Shown: positions 1 to 6,805, numbered from the stretch's first letter. The stretch is DNA of 10,538 nt from FEN-1219 sp037445815 (GCA_037445815.1 JBBIJV010000128.1:1-10538), one strand, 5' to 3'. Numbers and translations are program-made. The notes: generated from the letters alone by a model not told the origin.

Positions 1-2
1 GC

Positions 3-266
3 GACTTCACTTCGGCCGCGCTCCACACGATCGCGACGTTCCTCGCGCACCTGCTCGACTCCCTGGCGCAGCCGCCGCCGGCGACGGACGGCGACGCCCC
101 GTCGATCGCGCTATCGCTGAAGCTGCGGGTCTTCAAGTCCGTGGCGTTGACGCTCGCCGCAGCGCAAGTCCCGGCGCCCGAAGAGAAGGCGAGCGGCGTT
201 CCGCTGCTCGGCGAAACGCTCGACGCCCTGGCCGCGCACGAAGAACCGCTCGACGCCCGCGCCTGA
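3..266 (+). CDS. C-terminal fragment of an unrecognised protein (5' end outside window)
   Basis: An open frame runs from the left edge to a TGA at 264-266 and gives 87 residues. The N-terminus lies outside the window. The visible part begins DFTSAALHTIATFLAHLLDS and is alanine/leucine rich, with likely helical stretches, a proline-rich turn (QPPPATDGD) and a charged C-terminal tail. No catalytic motif, membrane segment or cysteine is visible and I do not recognise the family. Codon choice, strongly G/C in third positions, matches the neighbouring genes, which supports real coding. The gene converges on the molybdopterin subunit gene, with 23 bases between the two stop codons, and its stop sits in the loop of a long inverted repeat. 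Function unknown. Confidence 0.6.
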   Translation, partial: DFTSAALHTIATFLAHLLDSLAQPPPATDGDAPSIALSLKLRVFKSVALTLAAAQVPAPEEKASGVPLLGETLDALAAHEEPLDARA

Positions 267-282
267 CGGCCGCGGGCGTCGA
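250..282. terminator. 12-bp perfect inverted repeat between convergent genes, possible bidirectional terminator
   Basis: Bases 250-261 (TCGACGCCCGCG) pair perfectly with 271-282 (CGCGGGCGTCGA) around a 9-base loop, which contains the stop codon of the left-hand gene. The opposite gene stops at 290, so transcripts from both strands would fold this hairpin at or just after their stop codons. There is no T-run on either side, so it is not a classical intrinsic terminator. It could still act as a pause or 3'-end stabilising structure, or terminate together with Rho. Confidence 0.45.
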
Positions 283-289
283 AGCGAGC

Positions 290-2557
290 TCAGACCGAGT
301 AGCCCTCCTCGCTGAACGGCAGCGTACGAATCCGCTGCCCCGTCGCCGCGAAAATCGCGTTCGCGATCGCCGGCGCGGCCGGCGGGAACGCCGGCTCGCC
401 GCAGCCCGTGGGCGGATAGTCGGTGTCGAGGAAGTGCACGTCGATCTCGGGCGCCTTGTCGATGCGCACGATCGGGTACTGGTGGAAGTTCGACTGCTCG
501 GCGCGGCCGTTCTCGAACGTGATCTTGAGCCCCATCGCCGTGCTCAGCGCGTCGATGACGGACCCCTGGCACTGATTCTCGGCGGAGCTCAAGTTCACGA
601 TCGGACCGATGTCGGCGACCACCCAGACCTTGTGCACGGTGACCTTCTTGCTCGCATCGACGCTGACTTCGGCGACCTCGGCGAAATGGCCTTGGTGGCT
701 GAAGTGGAACGCGAGTCCCAGACCGCGGCCGCGCGGAAGCTGACGGCCCCAGCGCGCGCGCTCGGCCACGGCTTTGATGACGTTGGCGGCGCGGCCCGTG
801 TGCAGACCGGCGCCGAACGGCCCGGCCGACGTTGCGCGCGGCTCGCCCATGAGATCCACGAGGAAGTCGACGTAATCGCGATTCGCGGCGACGGCGCACT
901 CGTGCAGGAAGCTCTGCGTGCAGAAGGCGATGACGTTGCTGCCCGGGGCGCGCCACGGCCCCGTCGGGATTTTCGACGGAATCATCGACTGCGCCATGCG
1001 GTGCGTGCCGAGCACGTTGGCGGGGAACTCCGTCTTGTCGATCGTCGCGGCCGACACCGGTGCCTTGCCGTCCATCGTGAACGTGATGAAGTGGTTCTGC
1101 CATGCCGTGAGCTTGCCGGCGTTGTCGACGGCGGCCTTGAGCGCTTGGAAGCCCCCCGGGCGGTAGTAGTCGAACGCCATGTCGTCCTCGCGCGTCCACT
1201 GCACCTTGACGGGAACGCCGCCGGCCTGCTTCGAGATCAACGCGGCCTCGCAAACGCTGTCGTTCGCGAGCCTGCGGCCGAAGCCGCCGCCGCCGCGAAG
1301 CTGATGCAGCCTGACCTTGTCCTTCGGCAAGCCGAGCAGCGCCGCGACGGCGTCGACGGCGTTCTGCGGCGTCTGCGTCGGGGCCCAGATCTCGACGCTG
1401 TTGCCCTTGAACCAGGCCGTGCAGTTCTGCGGCTCGAGGTCGGCGTGCGCCACGTAGTGATACGTGTAAAACCCCTCGACGGTCTTGCCCGACGCGAACG
1501 CGGCCTCGACGTTGCCCGCTTCGCCGAGCACCTCGGCCGGCGCCTTCGTCGCGAGGGACTTCGCCTGCGCCACGGCAGCCTTCCAACTGTCCTTCGACGC
1601 TTGCGTTTCGTCCCAGCGGACGTCGAGCGCTTTCTTCGCTTGCAGCGCGTTCCACGTGGAGTCCGCGACGATCGCGACGCCCGACAAGACGGCGGCGCCG
1701 GCGGGATTGAACGCGAGCGGGTCGCCCTGGTGAGCGACGATGAACGCATTCTTCACACCGCGCAGCGTGCGCACGTGATCGAGATTCGCCGAGACGGCGC
1801 GCGCGCCGATCGCGGGCGCTTTCGCGAACGCCGCGTACAGCATGCCCGGCACGCGCTGATCGATGCCGAACAGCGGCTCTCCGCGCACGAGCTTGGCGTT
1901 GTCGACTCCCGTGACGCGCTTGCCGAGCAGGCGGAAGTCTTGCTTGCGCTTCAGCGCGACGCTCGCGGGCTCGGGTACCGGCAACGTTGCGGCAATGTCG
2001 GCGAGCTCGCCGTACGTGGCCCTGCGGTTGCTCGCCGCGTGCCGCACGGCGCCCGCTTCCGTCGTGAGCTCGGCCGCCGGCACGTTCCACTGCTTTGCGG
2101 CGGCGGCGACGAGCATCGCGCGCGCCGTGGCGCCGGCGCGGCGCAGCGTGTCGTAGTTCATCGGGATCGACAGCGAGCCGCCCGCGAACTGCGGTCCGTA
2201 GCGCGCCGCGTCGATCTCGGACTGACGGACCTCGACTTCGAGCCAATCGACGTCGAGCTCCTCGGCGACGATGAGCGGCAGCGACGTCTTCACGCCCTGG
2301 CCGACCTCGGGATTTTTCGCGAACAGCACGACGCGCCCCGTAGAATCGATCTGCACGTACGGATTCGCCTCGAAAGGCGTGCCGCCGCTCGGCTGCGCGA
2401 GCGCACGGCGCGCGCCCGGCAGCGACACCCCGAGCACGAGCCCGCCGCCCGCCAAACCCGTGAGCTTGATGAAACCGCGGCGGCTCAACATTGCCGCCTC
2501 TTCCGCACGCTGCGCCTCGAGCCTCTGCATGAACTCCGGTAGATAGACGCTGCTCAT
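290..2557 (-). CDS. Xanthine dehydrogenase-family molybdopterin-binding subunit (IorB type, Tat-exported)
   Basis: This is the large catalytic subunit (755 aa) of a periplasmic molybdenum hydroxylase, the type that hydroxylates N-heterocycles or oxidises aldehydes at a molybdopterin cofactor. A twin-arginine signal (SRRGFIKLTG, Arg26-Arg27) is followed by a hydrophobic stretch and a likely cleavage after ALA at 52-54, so it would be exported folded with its partner. Family motifs are NPEVGQGV (82-89), HADLEPQNCT (371-380), the glycine-rich RGGGGFGRR (421-429), PTGPWRAPGS (531-540) and GCGEPAFPPAAPAIANAIF (718-736), where Glu721 is the expected active-site glutamate. The length fits single-chain IorB-like subunits. 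The start is fixed by an ATGA overlap with the upstream [2Fe-2S] gene and by AGGGGG six bases before the ATG. The substrate cannot be told from sequence; isoquinoline 1-oxidoreductase is only the family namesake. Confidence 0.95.
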   Translation of the reverse strand: MSSVYLPEFMQRLEAQRAEEAAMLSRRGFIKLTGLAGGGLVLGVSLPGARRALAQPSGGTPFEANPYVQIDSTGRVVLFAKNPEVGQGVKTSLPLIVAEELDVDWLEVEVRQSEIDAARYGPQFAGGSLSIPMNYDTLRRAGATARAMLVAAAAKQWNVPAAELTTEAGAVRHAASNRRATYGELADIAATLPVPEPASVALKRKQDFRLLGKRVTGVDNAKLVRGEPLFGIDQRVPGMLYAAFAKAPAIGARAVSANLDHVRTLRGVKNAFIVAHQGDPLAFNPAGAAVLSGVAIVADSTWNALQAKKALDVRWDETQASKDSWKAAVAQAKSLATKAPAEVLGEAGNVEAAFASGKTVEGFYTYHYVAHADLEPQNCTAWFKGNSVEIWAPTQTPQNAVDAVAALLGLPKDKVRLHQLRGGGGFGRRLANDSVCEAALISKQAGGVPVKVQWTREDDMAFDYYRPGGFQALKAAVDNAGKLTAWQNHFITFTMDGKAPVSAATIDKTEFPANVLGTHRMAQSMIPSKIPTGPWRAPGSNVIAFCTQSFLHECAVAANRDYVDFLVDLMGEPRATSAGPFGAGLHTGRAANVIKAVAERARWGRQLPRGRGLGLAFHFSHQGHFAEVAEVSVDASKKVTVHKVWVVADIGPIVNLSSAENQCQGSVIDALSTAMGLKITFENGRAEQSNFHQYPIVRIDKAPEIDVHFLDTDYPPTGCGEPAFPPAAPAIANAIFAATGQRIRTLPFSEEGYSV

Positions 2558-3033
2558 GCCGCACCCCCTCTCATCTTCGCCGCGGCGCTATGAATCGCCT
2601 TGCGGATGCGCGTGTACGTGCCGCACCGGCAAATGTTCGCGGCCATGTCGCGGTCGATGTCCTCGTCGGTCGGCTGCGGATTGCGCGCGAGCAATGCCGT
2701 CGCGCGCATGATCTGCCCCGCTTGGCAGTAGCCGCACTGGGCGACGTCCTCCTCGATCCAGGCTTGCTGCACGGCCGTGAGCGGCGCACCGGGCGCCGCG
2801 AGGCCTTCGATCGTCGTGATTGGCTGGCCGACGGCCGCGGATGCGGGCACTTGGCACGATTGAATCGGCGAGCCGTTCAAGTGCACGGTGCACGCGCTGC
2901 ACTGGCCGACGCCGCACCCGTACTTCGTGCCCACGAGCCCGAGCGTGTCGCGCAAGACCCATAAAAGAGGAGTCTGTGGGTCGACGTCGTCACCCACCGT
3001 GTGGGTGCGGCCGTTGATCGTGAGGTTCAGCAT
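2554..3033 (-). CDS. (2Fe-2S)-binding subunit of molybdenum hydroxylase (IorA type)
   Basis: This 159-residue protein carries the two [2Fe-2S] clusters that move electrons away from the molybdenum centre of the downstream subunit. The N-terminal plant-type ferredoxin domain has Cys40, Cys45, Cys48 and Cys60 (GCGVGQCSAC...C). The C-terminal all-alpha [2Fe-2S]-2 domain has the CGYC (100-103) and CRC (135-137) pairs. All eight ligands are present and the length is normal. There is no signal peptide, which fits co-export with the Tat-bearing partner. The start is supported by AAGGGAG seven bases before the ATG. The stop overlaps the next ATG, so translation of the two subunits is probably coupled. 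No cytochrome c subunit, FAD subunit or XdhC/MocA-type maturation gene is within the window, so the final electron acceptor is not visible. Confidence 0.95.
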   Translation of the reverse strand: MLNLTINGRTHTVGDDVDPQTPLLWVLRDTLGLVGTKYGCGVGQCSACTVHLNGSPIQSCQVPASAAVGQPITTIEGLAAPGAPLTAVQQAWIEEDVAQCGYCQAGQIMRATALLARNPQPTDEDIDRDMAANICRCGTYTRIRKAIHSAAAKMRGGAA

Positions 3034-3040
3034 GCGTCTG

Positions 3041-3047
3041 CTCCCTT
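3041..3047 (-). promoter_or_regulatory. Shine-Dalgarno site of the [2Fe-2S] subunit gene
   Basis: Read on the minus strand this is AAGGGAG, seven bases upstream of the ATG at 3033-3031. It confirms the chosen start and lies directly downstream of a leader hairpin. Confidence 0.7.
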
Positions 3048-3054
3048 CTGCTCA

Positions 3055-3086
3055 AACCGAAGGCCGGCAAGCCCGGCGTCTCGGTT
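3055..3086 (-). promoter_or_regulatory. Leader stem-loop upstream of the hydroxylase operon
   Basis: Outer arms AACCGA (3055-3060) and TCGGTT (3081-3086) pair over 6 bp. Inner arms GCCGG (3063-3067) and CCGGC (3073-3077) pair over 5 bp around a 5-base loop, separated by a small internal loop. If the promoter lies further upstream, this hairpin sits in the 5' leader, seven bases before the Shine-Dalgarno site. Whether it regulates translation is not known. It is too small to be called a molybdenum-cofactor riboswitch. Confidence 0.35.
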
Positions 3087-3131
3087 GAGTCTCGATGAAT
3101 TCCCCAGAACGCGCAACCGCGCCGCGGCTTG

Positions 3132-3159
3132 CTCATACCGTAATCTGGAGCTTCCTCAA
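3132..3159 (-). promoter_or_regulatory. Candidate sigma70 promoter for the hydroxylase operon
   Basis: On the minus strand, TTGAGG (3159-3154) and TATGAG (3137-3132) are separated by 16 bases, each matching four of six consensus positions. The expected start is near 3126, giving a leader of roughly 90 bases that would include the stem-loop at 3055-3086. This is pattern matching only. Confidence 0.3.
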
Positions 3160-3185
3160 TCGCGAGACCCCGGGCCCGCGCCGGC

Positions 3186-3194
3186 TGTTACAAT
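3186..3194 (+). promoter_or_regulatory. Candidate extended -10 promoter for the YceI gene
   Basis: TGTTACAAT matches the extended -10 form TGn followed by a hexamer with five of six consensus bases (TACAAT). No good -35 box lies 16-18 bases upstream, as is common for extended -10 promoters. Transcription would begin near 3201, leaving about 70 bases of leader before the YceI start. Confidence 0.4.
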
Positions 3195-3256
3195 CGCCAC
3201 CCATTCCGGAGGGGGGAACCCGCCGGCGTAACGCGGTCATATATGCGGATATATAT

Positions 3257-3263
3257 AAGGAGA
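3257..3263 (+). promoter_or_regulatory. Strong Shine-Dalgarno site deciding the YceI start
   Basis: AAGGAGA lies six bases before the ATG at 3270, near ideal spacing. An in-frame ATG at 3243 has no such site and would add nine residues in front of an otherwise normal signal peptide, so 3270 is preferred. Confidence 0.8.
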
Positions 3264-3269
3264 CCATCG

Positions 3270-3860
3270 ATGAGCTCGTCCTCGAAGTTCGTTCCCACTC
3301 TGATAGGCCTGGCGTGCGGCGCGTTGGCGGCGGGCGTCTCTGCGGCACCGGTCACCTACGAGATCGACCCGGCCCACACGTATCCGAGTTTCGAAGCCGA
3401 TCACTCGGGCGGCATCTCGAAATGGCGCGGCAAGATCAACAGCTCGACGGGCAAGGTTACGCTCGACAAGGAAGCCGGGTCCGGCACCGTCGAGGTCACG
3501 ATGGACATGAAGACGATCGACTTCGGCCATCAGGGCTTGAACGACCACGCGCAGACGCCCGACATCTTCGACACCGCGAAATACCCGACGGCCACCTACA
3601 CGGGCCGGCTCGTGGATTTCCGTAACGGCGCGCCGACCGCCGTCGAGGGCAACCTCACGATGCACGGCGTCACGAAGCCGGTTCGCCTCACGATCCATAG
3701 CTTCAAGTGCGCGCCGCACCGCTCGGGCCGCGAGGTCTGCGGAGCCGACGCGGAAGCGCAGATCAACCGCGAGGACTTCGGCGTTTCCTTCGGCAAGAAC
3801 TTCGGGTTCGACATGGGCGTGACGCTGCGCATCTCGGTCGAGGCGCTCGCGACGAGCTGA
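3270..3860 (+). CDS. YceI-family periplasmic lipid/isoprenoid-binding protein
   Basis: This is a 196-residue exported protein of the YceI family, whose lipocalin-like beta-barrel binds isoprenoid or quinone-type lipids in the periplasm; that role is family knowledge. The N-terminus has one lysine, a hydrophobic core (VPTLIGLACGALAAGV) and a likely cleavage around Ala25/Ala26 before PVTYEIDPAHT. Family signatures visible are DPAHTYPSFEADH at the start of the mature protein, MDMKTIDFGHQGLNDH, DIFDTAKYPTATY, GNLTMHGVTKPVRL and the C-terminal INREDFGVSFGK. Two cysteines (FKCAPH and EVCGAD) flank a loop and could form a disulfide. It is monocistronic, divergent from the hydroxylase operon and closed by an intrinsic terminator. 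No cytochrome b561 partner, often found next to yceI genes, is present here. Confidence 0.93.
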   Translation: MSSSSKFVPTLIGLACGALAAGVSAAPVTYEIDPAHTYPSFEADHSGGISKWRGKINSSTGKVTLDKEAGSGTVEVTMDMKTIDFGHQGLNDHAQTPDIFDTAKYPTATYTGRLVDFRNGAPTAVEGNLTMHGVTKPVRLTIHSFKCAPHRSGREVCGADAEAQINREDFGVSFGKNFGFDMGVTLRISVEALATS

Positions 3861-3892
3861 AGCGTTTCAGTCTCTCGACTTCGCCACCGGAG

Positions 3893-3918
3893 ACCCCGCT
3901 TCGGCGGGGTTTTCTTTT
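3893..3918 (+). terminator. Intrinsic terminator of the YceI gene
   Basis: A 7-bp stem (ACCCCGC / GCGGGGT) closes a TTCG tetraloop and is followed by a T-rich tract (TTTTCTTTT), 32 bases after the YceI stop. It works only for the plus strand. The minus-strand reading has A's after the hairpin, so it would not terminate the opposing gene. Confidence 0.9.
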
Positions 3919-3920
3919 GG

Positions 3921-3938
3921 GCGCCGCACGCGCGGCGC
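3921..3938. repeat. GC-only hairpin in the convergent gap
   Basis: GCGCCGC (3921-3927) pairs with GCGGCGC (3932-3938) around a 4-base loop, 15 bases beyond the stop of the minus-strand DUF5916 gene. No T-run follows on the minus strand, so it is not a standard terminator, though it may mark the 3' end of that transcript. Confidence 0.4.
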
Positions 3939-3952
3939 GCGGTCCGAACGGC

Positions 3953-6226
3953 TTACGGCTGCAGGAGATACGAGAACTTCACGAAGAACTGCTGCCCGTC
4001 GCGCGCGAGGTCTTCGGTGCGCACGAGCTCGGGGCCTTGCGGCGTGTCGATGAGCTGCAGGTTGCTCTCGTTGTTGTTATAGCCGACATAGAGGGCCGAC
4101 CAGGGGTTCAGCACGTAGCGGAACAGCACGTCGAGATTCAGGTTCTCGGCGCGCGTGAGCCGCGACAACGCCGTCGGCTTCGTGTCCTCGTGCTGCACGA
4201 TCAGCCGCACGGACATCTCCTTCGTGAACTGCACGTTGAGCCGCGTGCGAAGAATCGTGTCGTCGAAGATCGAGCCGCGCCCGGCGCGGTCGTCGAGCGA
4301 AGTCGAGAGATACGTGGTGTCGACGCGCACGCGATCGATCGGGCGCCAGCGCAGCTCCGCCGTGATTTGCTTACGCTCCGCGAGCTCCGGCTCGACGCCG
4401 AGCGGCGGTACGAGATTGATGACGCTTCCCTCGTCGTAGCCGACCTCGAAGCCGATCTTCGAGAACACGTCCGTGGAAAAATCCACGAACCAGCGCCGCT
4501 GCGAGTAGTCGCGCGTCGCGGTCAACCCCAAAAAATCCTGCGGCCGCAGCCGCTCGTCGATACTGTTCACGCCCGCGGCGAAGAAGCTGTCGCCGGCCCA
4601 CGCCATCTGCAACTGCGGCGAGAGCTCGTTGTAGAGGCGCAGGCCCGTGAGGTCCTCTTGGCTCTGAAAAAACACGCGTGGCCCGATGCGGTCGAGCCAG
4701 GAGCCTTCGGGCCAAAACCGATACTCCATGAAGCCGTGCAGGCCCTCGGCGCCCGGAGTGTAGTTGCGACTCAGGAACCCGAGCGGCACCGCGAAGTCGT
4801 CGCTCTGCTGCGTCCAATGGTAATGAGCGACGAAGTTGCGGCCGTTGCGGTTGAACCGCCAGTTCGTCTGGCGGCCCGAGATCACGGTTCCGTCCGCGAG
4901 GCGGTTCTCCGTGTTCACCATGAGCAGCTCGGTGAGCCAGTTCTCGCCGAGCCGCAGAAACGTGTCCGCCGCGGATACCTTGCTGTAGGTGTCGCCGAGC
5001 TCGCGCTCGGTATGCATGATGCCGGCGCGCGACTGGTTGCCGAAATCGCGGAACACGCGCAGCACGCCGATGTCGGCCTCGTCGCCGTAGAGCGGGTCCG
5101 TCTGCGCGAGGCGCAAGCCGGGCGCTTCGTCGTTGATCAGCATCGTGCCGATGCCCCACGGGCCCTGCCGGCCGGTGAATTTCACGCCGACTTCGGGGTC
5201 GACGATGCGGCGTGTGAATAGGAGCGGCGTCTCCATCGAGAAGTAGTCGGCATTCTCGATGAAGAACGGCCGGCGCTCCGGAAATTGCACTTCGAAGCGC
5301 TCGTTGACCGTGACCTGCGGCTCGTCCGACTCCACCTGGCTGAAGTCCGGATTGTAGGTGAAATCGAGCACGAAGCTGTCCTTCAGCACGACCTTGGCGT
5401 CGAGGCCGGCGTCGTCCTCGGTGTCCTTCGTGAAGCCGGGACCACCGGGGCGCGCAGCGTCGAGCACGTCGTAGCTGCGCACGAACGCGAACGGAATCAG
5501 CTGAATGTTGCGGCCCGGCGAGACGTCGCGCACGCCGCGGAGCACGGCGGCTTGATTGAGGCGCCCGTCCACGGATTGCGAATAGGCCGGCCAGTAGCTC
5601 TCCTCGCTCGAGCGCGGGATCAGGCGCTCGAGCTGGATACGCCAGCGCTGCTCGAGCGTCTCGGGGAAGCGCATCGTCCGGAACGGGATCGTCATAAGGA
5701 CGACGAATCCGCCGCCGGTGCGTTGCGCATCCGTGTACCAAACGGCCTCGTACGACGAGTCGAAGCCCTCGCGCTCGGACCAGCGCCCGTCCCACTGCAC
5801 GCCGAGGGGGCTCGAGCGAAAGCCGTACGCCGTTCGCTGATCGTCGAACGTGTCGATGACGAGGCCCACGCGGTCGTCGTCCTCGATGTTCTCGCGCGGC
5901 GCAAGGTTCGCGCGGACGCTCGCGGGCTCGGTGTCGAACGCGAGGAACACGGCATAGAGATTGCGAGATCGGAAGAGCACACGGACGTCCGTGCGCTGCG
6001 TCGAGGGCGCTCCGTCCTGCGGCGTGCGCTGCTTGAAATCCGTCACGACCGCGTAGCGGTTGCGGACGGCCTCGGGCGGCGCCATGGTCGCGAAATCCGC
6101 GAGCTCGGGCGGCTCGGCGAGGCGCGGGATCGTGAGCTCCTGGGACAGGGCGTCGACGCCGATCAGAAGCTGAAAAATACCGCCCAGCGTCGCGCGCAAC
6201 ACGGCAAAGCGCTCGGAGCCTTGCAT
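3953..6226 (-). CDS. CBM9-like / DUF5916 outer-membrane beta-barrel protein
   Basis: This 757-residue exported protein has a carbohydrate-binding-family-9-like beta-sandwich (about residues 50-235) followed by a DUF5916 region (about 240-757), predicted as an outer-membrane beta-barrel. The family's substrate is not established. A signal peptide spans residues 1-29 (hydrophobic ATLGGIFQLLIG, cleavage near ALS|Q). Signature segments include VRANLAPRENIEDDDRVGL (104-122), YNPDFSQVESDEPQV (291-305) and FPERRPFFIENADYFS (315-330), all typical of DUF5916. Alternating aromatic/polar strands continue to the end (FVKFSYLLQP). The ATG start is chosen over a TTG 27 codons upstream because AGGGGGG precedes it and the signal peptide begins there. 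Residues 82-87 (RVLFRS) are encoded by an exact Illumina adapter sequence, so Phe85-Arg86-Ser87 may be artefactual where relatives usually show Tyr-Asp-Asp. It follows an exported unknown on the same strand by 105 bases. Confidence 0.9.
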   Translation of the reverse strand: MQGSERFAVLRATLGGIFQLLIGVDALSQELTIPRLAEPPELADFATMAPPEAVRNRYAVVTDFKQRTPQDGAPSTQRTDVRVLFRSRNLYAVFLAFDTEPASVRANLAPRENIEDDDRVGLVIDTFDDQRTAYGFRSSPLGVQWDGRWSEREGFDSSYEAVWYTDAQRTGGGFVVLMTIPFRTMRFPETLEQRWRIQLERLIPRSSEESYWPAYSQSVDGRLNQAAVLRGVRDVSPGRNIQLIPFAFVRSYDVLDAARPGGPGFTKDTEDDAGLDAKVVLKDSFVLDFTYNPDFSQVESDEPQVTVNERFEVQFPERRPFFIENADYFSMETPLLFTRRIVDPEVGVKFTGRQGPWGIGTMLINDEAPGLRLAQTDPLYGDEADIGVLRVFRDFGNQSRAGIMHTERELGDTYSKVSAADTFLRLGENWLTELLMVNTENRLADGTVISGRQTNWRFNRNGRNFVAHYHWTQQSDDFAVPLGFLSRNYTPGAEGLHGFMEYRFWPEGSWLDRIGPRVFFQSQEDLTGLRLYNELSPQLQMAWAGDSFFAAGVNSIDERLRPQDFLGLTATRDYSQRRWFVDFSTDVFSKIGFEVGYDEGSVINLVPPLGVEPELAERKQITAELRWRPIDRVRVDTTYLSTSLDDRAGRGSIFDDTILRTRLNVQFTKEMSVRLIVQHEDTKPTALSRLTRAENLNLDVLFRYVLNPWSALYVGYNNNESNLQLIDTPQGPELVRTEDLARDGQQFFVKFSYLLQP
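5966..5983. other. Exact 18-base match to Illumina adapter (probable assembly artefact)
   Basis: AGATCGGAAGAGCACACG is identical to the first 18 bases of the Illumina read-1 3' adapter. Its reverse complement, CGTGTGCTCTTCCGATCT, forms codons 82-87 of the DUF5916 gene. The frame is kept, so reads ending in adapter were probably joined into the contig here. The local protein sequence and continuity of the contig at this point should not be trusted. Confidence 0.85.
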
Positions 6227-6229
6227 CCG

Positions 6230-6236
6230 CCCCCCT
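6230..6236 (-). promoter_or_regulatory. Shine-Dalgarno site of the DUF5916 gene
   Basis: AGGGGGG on the minus strand ends three bases before the ATG at 6226-6224. The spacing is short but the run is purine-only, and it supports this ATG over the upstream TTG. Confidence 0.5.
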
Positions 6237-6250
6237 AGAACGAGCGCCGC

Positions 6251-6259
6251 AGAATACCA
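6251..6259 (-). promoter_or_regulatory. Candidate extended -10 element for the DUF5916 gene
   Basis: TGGTATTCT on the minus strand fits the TGn-hexamer form, with four of six hexamer bases matching. It lies in the 105-base gap before the DUF5916 start and would give a leader of roughly 20 bases. No convincing -35 box is seen. It would allow this gene to be expressed apart from the upstream unknown gene. Confidence 0.3.
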
Positions 6260-6331
6260 TGCGGCTTGCGAGCTTTTGCCGCGCGACTGCTGTGCGAACC
6301 TCAACAAAGCTTTGGACGAGTAGAAAAACTA

Positions 6332-6805
6332 CTAGCCCGCGATCGTGCACGTGCCCAGGTACATCTCGGGCCGCGAAGTGAAGCCCGGAATGATCGTCGG
6401 CGAGTACTCGACGCGCGTGTGCACGGCCATGAGCTTGCCCTCGCCCGCCGCACGCGCGATCACGCTCGTCAGATACAACGGCCCCGCGTCGCTCATCTGC
6501 ATGATGTGCAGATAGCCCGACTCGTAGCGGACCGAGATGAACGACGCCCCGCCGTACTCGCTCTCGGCCTCGGCCGTGCCCTCGTCGACGTTGATATCGA
6601 AGAAATTCGCTTTGAGCTCGGACGGCTTGACGGCGATGGCCGGCACGTTCTGGTCCCACGTGCCCGTGGCGATCGTCGAGAAGCTGCACTCGAGACGCTT
6701 GGCGGCGGCAAGCCGGCGGTCGAGCCCGCCTTGACCTAATGCGGCCGGGCTCGCGGCCGTGAAGGCGGCCAAACCGACCAGTACGATCGCGAGCTCTCTC
6801 GTCAT
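6332..6805 (-). CDS. Secreted protein of unknown function
   Basis: This 157-residue protein has a clear signal peptide (MTRELAIVLVGLAAFTAASP, cleavage near Gly24|Gln25). I do not recognise the family. The mature part, about 133 residues, is rich in beta-prone and polar segments and has only two cysteines, Cys40 just after the signal region and Cys153 near the C-terminus. They could tie the two ends together by a disulfide in the periplasm. No metal, heme or catalytic motif is apparent. The start at 6805 is chosen because the signal peptide begins there; a GTG 24 codons upstream would put non-signal residues in front. There is no Shine-Dalgarno sequence before the ATG. The gene is divergent from the FMN-binding gene (98 bases between starts) and precedes the DUF5916 gene on the same strand. 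Confidence 0.75.
   Translation of the reverse strand: MTRELAIVLVGLAAFTAASPAALGQGGLDRRLAAAKRLECSFSTIATGTWDQNVPAIAVKPSELKANFFDINVDEGTAEAESEYGGASFISVRYESGYLHIMQMSDAGPLYLTSVIARAAGEGKLMAVHTRVEYSPTIIPGFTSRPEMYLGTCTIAG

Noticed and set aside
111..2564. Very long open frames on both strands over the molybdopterin subunit gene (for example 111-2564 minus and 434-2542 plus)
   Set aside because: They are arginine/alanine-rich, have no family motifs and overlap a gene with complete catalytic motifs. They arise because stop codons are rare out of frame in GC-rich DNA.
5285..6238. 317-codon plus-strand open frame opposite the DUF5916 gene
   Set aside because: No recognisable domain; it contains the adapter-derived peptide RSEEHT and runs antisense to a well-supported gene.
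6227..6307. TTG start 27 codons upstream for the DUF5916 protein
   Set aside because: It would bury the signal peptide; the ATG at 6226 has a purine-rich ribosome-binding site and starts the signal peptide properly.
6319..6333. Small inverted repeat AGTAG / CTACT around five A's at the stop of the unknown secreted protein
   Set aside because: Only 5 bp with weak pairs and no following T-run in the direction of transcription; not convincing as a terminator.
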